From CAYWMY01 sp046352935 (GTDB taxonomy: Bacteria; Pseudomonadota; Gammaproteobacteria; Steroidobacterales; Steroidobacteraceae), in contig JAXMGR010000009.1 of assembly GCA_046352935.1 (NCBI GenBank), positions 62,001-126,000 of the forward strand: a DNA stretch of 64,000 nt, read 5' to 3'. Made by a program: the position numbers and the translations under genes. The notes under the pieces are model-generated. The model was not told where the DNA came from and did no database searches. It saw nothing but the letters and a program-made list of their open reading frames with translations. The stretch's first letter is position 1, and each line of letters opens with the position of its first letter. Below, one piece after another: positions 62,925 through 64,000 of this stretch.

Positions 62925-64000
62925 GTGAACGGTGGTCCGGTACGCAAGAAGATCCGTCTCGGCGAACTGCTGCTCGAGCAGCGCGCGCTCTCCGACGAGC
63001 AGCTGCGGGCCGCGCTCGCCGAGCAGAAGCGCACGGGCCGCAAGCTCGGCCGGGTGCTGACCGATCTCGGGTTCCTCACCGAGAACGCGCTCCACGAGTT
63101 CCTCGCCCGGCACCTGCAGGTGCCGTTCATCGACCTCAAGCAGGCACGCTTCGACGCCGAGGTCGTGCGTCTCCTGCCGGAGCCACAGGCGCGGCGCTAC
63201 CGCGCGATCGTGCTGCAGAAGGACGCGCGCGGCCTGATGGTCGGCATGGCCGACCCCACCGACCTGTTCGCCTTCGACGAACTGCAGTCCCGGCTCAAGC
63301 TGCCGCTCCGCCTCGCGCTGGTCAGCGAGAGCGCGCTGCTGCAGACACTGGACGCCGTCTATCACGCAACCGATCAGATCGCCTCGCTCGCGCAGGAAGT
63401 CCGTGAGGATCTGCGCGATGGCGACGTCGACCTCGATCAGCTGTCGGCGGAGGAAGGCTCTCCCGACGCGCCGGTGATCCGGCTGCTGCAGACGATGTTC
63501 CACGAGGCCGTGCGCATGCGTGCCTCCGACATCCACATCGAACCCGGCGAGAGCGCGCTGCGCATCCGCCAGCGCATCGACGGCATGCTGCAGGAGCAGG
63601 TGCTCGACGGCCGGCGCGTGGCCGCGGCGCTCGTGACGCGGCTCAAGCTCATGTGCGGCCTCGACATCGCCGAGAAGCGCCTGCCGCAGGACGGCCGCTT
63701 CACGATCAAGGTCAAGGACGCCACGCTCGACGTGCGTGTATCGACCATGCCGACGCAGCACGGCGAATCGGTCGTGATGCGCCTGCTCGACCAGTCGGCG
63801 AACCTCCTGAGCCTCGACCGGCTCGGGATGCCGGCTGACATGATGGAGCGCTTCCTCAGGATGATCGATGCGAGTGCGGGCATGGTCCTCGTCACCGGTC
63901 CGACCGGCAGCGGCAAGACGACCACGCTGTACTCGGCGCTCAATCACCTGAACGACCCGGCGGTGAAGATCATCACGGTCGAGGACCCCGTCGAGTACCG
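62925..64000 (+). CDS. mshE: MSHA pilus assembly ATPase MshE (GspE/PilB family), 3' end outside the window
   Basis: Starts at the GTG at 62925 and stays open to the last base (about 358 codons), so the C-terminus is missing. N-terminal MshEN domain (IRLGELLLEQRALSDEQLRAALAEQKRTGRKLG), which in MshE proteins can bind c-di-GMP; then a linker, the RLLQTMFHEAVRMRASDIHIEP segment, and the ATPase core with Walker A GPTGSGKTTT and ITVEDPVEYR at the edge. Powers pilus extension. mshM and mshN, often found between mshL and mshE, are absent here. Confidence 0.9.
   Translation, partial: MNGGPVRKKIRLGELLLEQRALSDEQLRAALAEQKRTGRKLGRVLTDLGFLTENALHEFLARHLQVPFIDLKQARFDAEVVRLLPEPQARRYRAIVLQKDARGLMVGMADPTDLFAFDELQSRLKLPLRLALVSESALLQTLDAVYHATDQIASLAQEVREDLRDGDVDLDQLSAEEGSPDAPVIRLLQTMFHEAVRMRASDIHIEPGESALRIRQRIDGMLQEQVLDGRRVAAALVTRLKLMCGLDIAEKRLPQDGRFTIKVKDATLDVRVSTMPTQHGESVVMRLLDQSANLLSLDRLGMPADMMERFLRMIDASAGMVLVTGPTGSGKTTTLYSALNHLNDPAVKIITVEDPVEY

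Overview
The window looks like chromosome of a high-GC, free-living proteobacterium, most likely a gammaproteobacterium of the Xanthomonadales/Nevskiales/Steroidobacterales type. This is inferred from the divergent tsaD / rpsU-yqeY-...-dnaG-rpoD block, a long acidic-insert RpoD, an MSHA-type pilus operon, an HiPIP electron carrier, a Fur-type bfd-bfr pair and the propionyl-CoA carboxylase/methylmalonyl-CoA mutase operon. No phage, insertion sequence, CRISPR array or rRNA was seen.

Layout. 1-4.8 kb: an unknown protein, a PGPGW membrane protein, an MFS exporter, a radical SAM protein with a LexA (SOS) box at its start, and a lipoprotein. 4.9-17.7 kb: a tightly packed ten-gene cluster, the most interesting part of the window. 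It encodes three lipoproteins, a transmembrane Ser/Thr kinase, a PEGA/FGE-like protein, a small secreted protein, a MotA/TolQ/ExbB-family channel, an actin-like/FHA protein, and two membrane-anchored von Willebrand A (VWA) proteins whose single N-terminal helix carries an ExbD/TolR-like Asp. I read it as an uncharacterised ion-driven envelope machine with phospho-signalling. Just beyond it are an Ada-like alkyltransferase and a TPR protein with a TonB-like C-terminal domain.

20-31.6 kb: double VanZ protein, MetY, DedA, aldo/keto reductase, HrpB, Lon (with a sigma32-type promoter), an NlpC/P60 lipoprotein and RluB, the last two overlapping tail to tail. 31.9-39.2 kb: a complete propionyl-CoA to succinyl-CoA operon (scpA-meaB-pccB-pccA-mce). 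39.3-40.8 kb: HiPIP and the Fur-controlled bfd-bfr pair. 40.9-43.9 kb: a CAT-anticodon tRNA (probably Ile2), a sulfotransferase and two glutathione transferases.

43.9-50.3 kb, minus strand: rpsU-yqeY, then a secreted methyltransferase and a glycine-zipper protein, then a candidate structured small RNA with its own terminator, then dnaG and rpoD. 50.3-57.7 kb: tsaD, folB, folK, a pteridine-reductase-like SDR, MidA-like methyltransferase, cca, a metallo-aminopeptidase lipoprotein and an NDUFA9-like protein. 57.8 kb to the end: a LuxR-type response regulator and the first six genes of an MSHA operon (mshI, a PilN-like gene, mshJ, mshK, mshL, mshE); mshE runs off the window.

All calls come from reading sequence and translations by eye. 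No database search, structure prediction or base-composition calculation was run.
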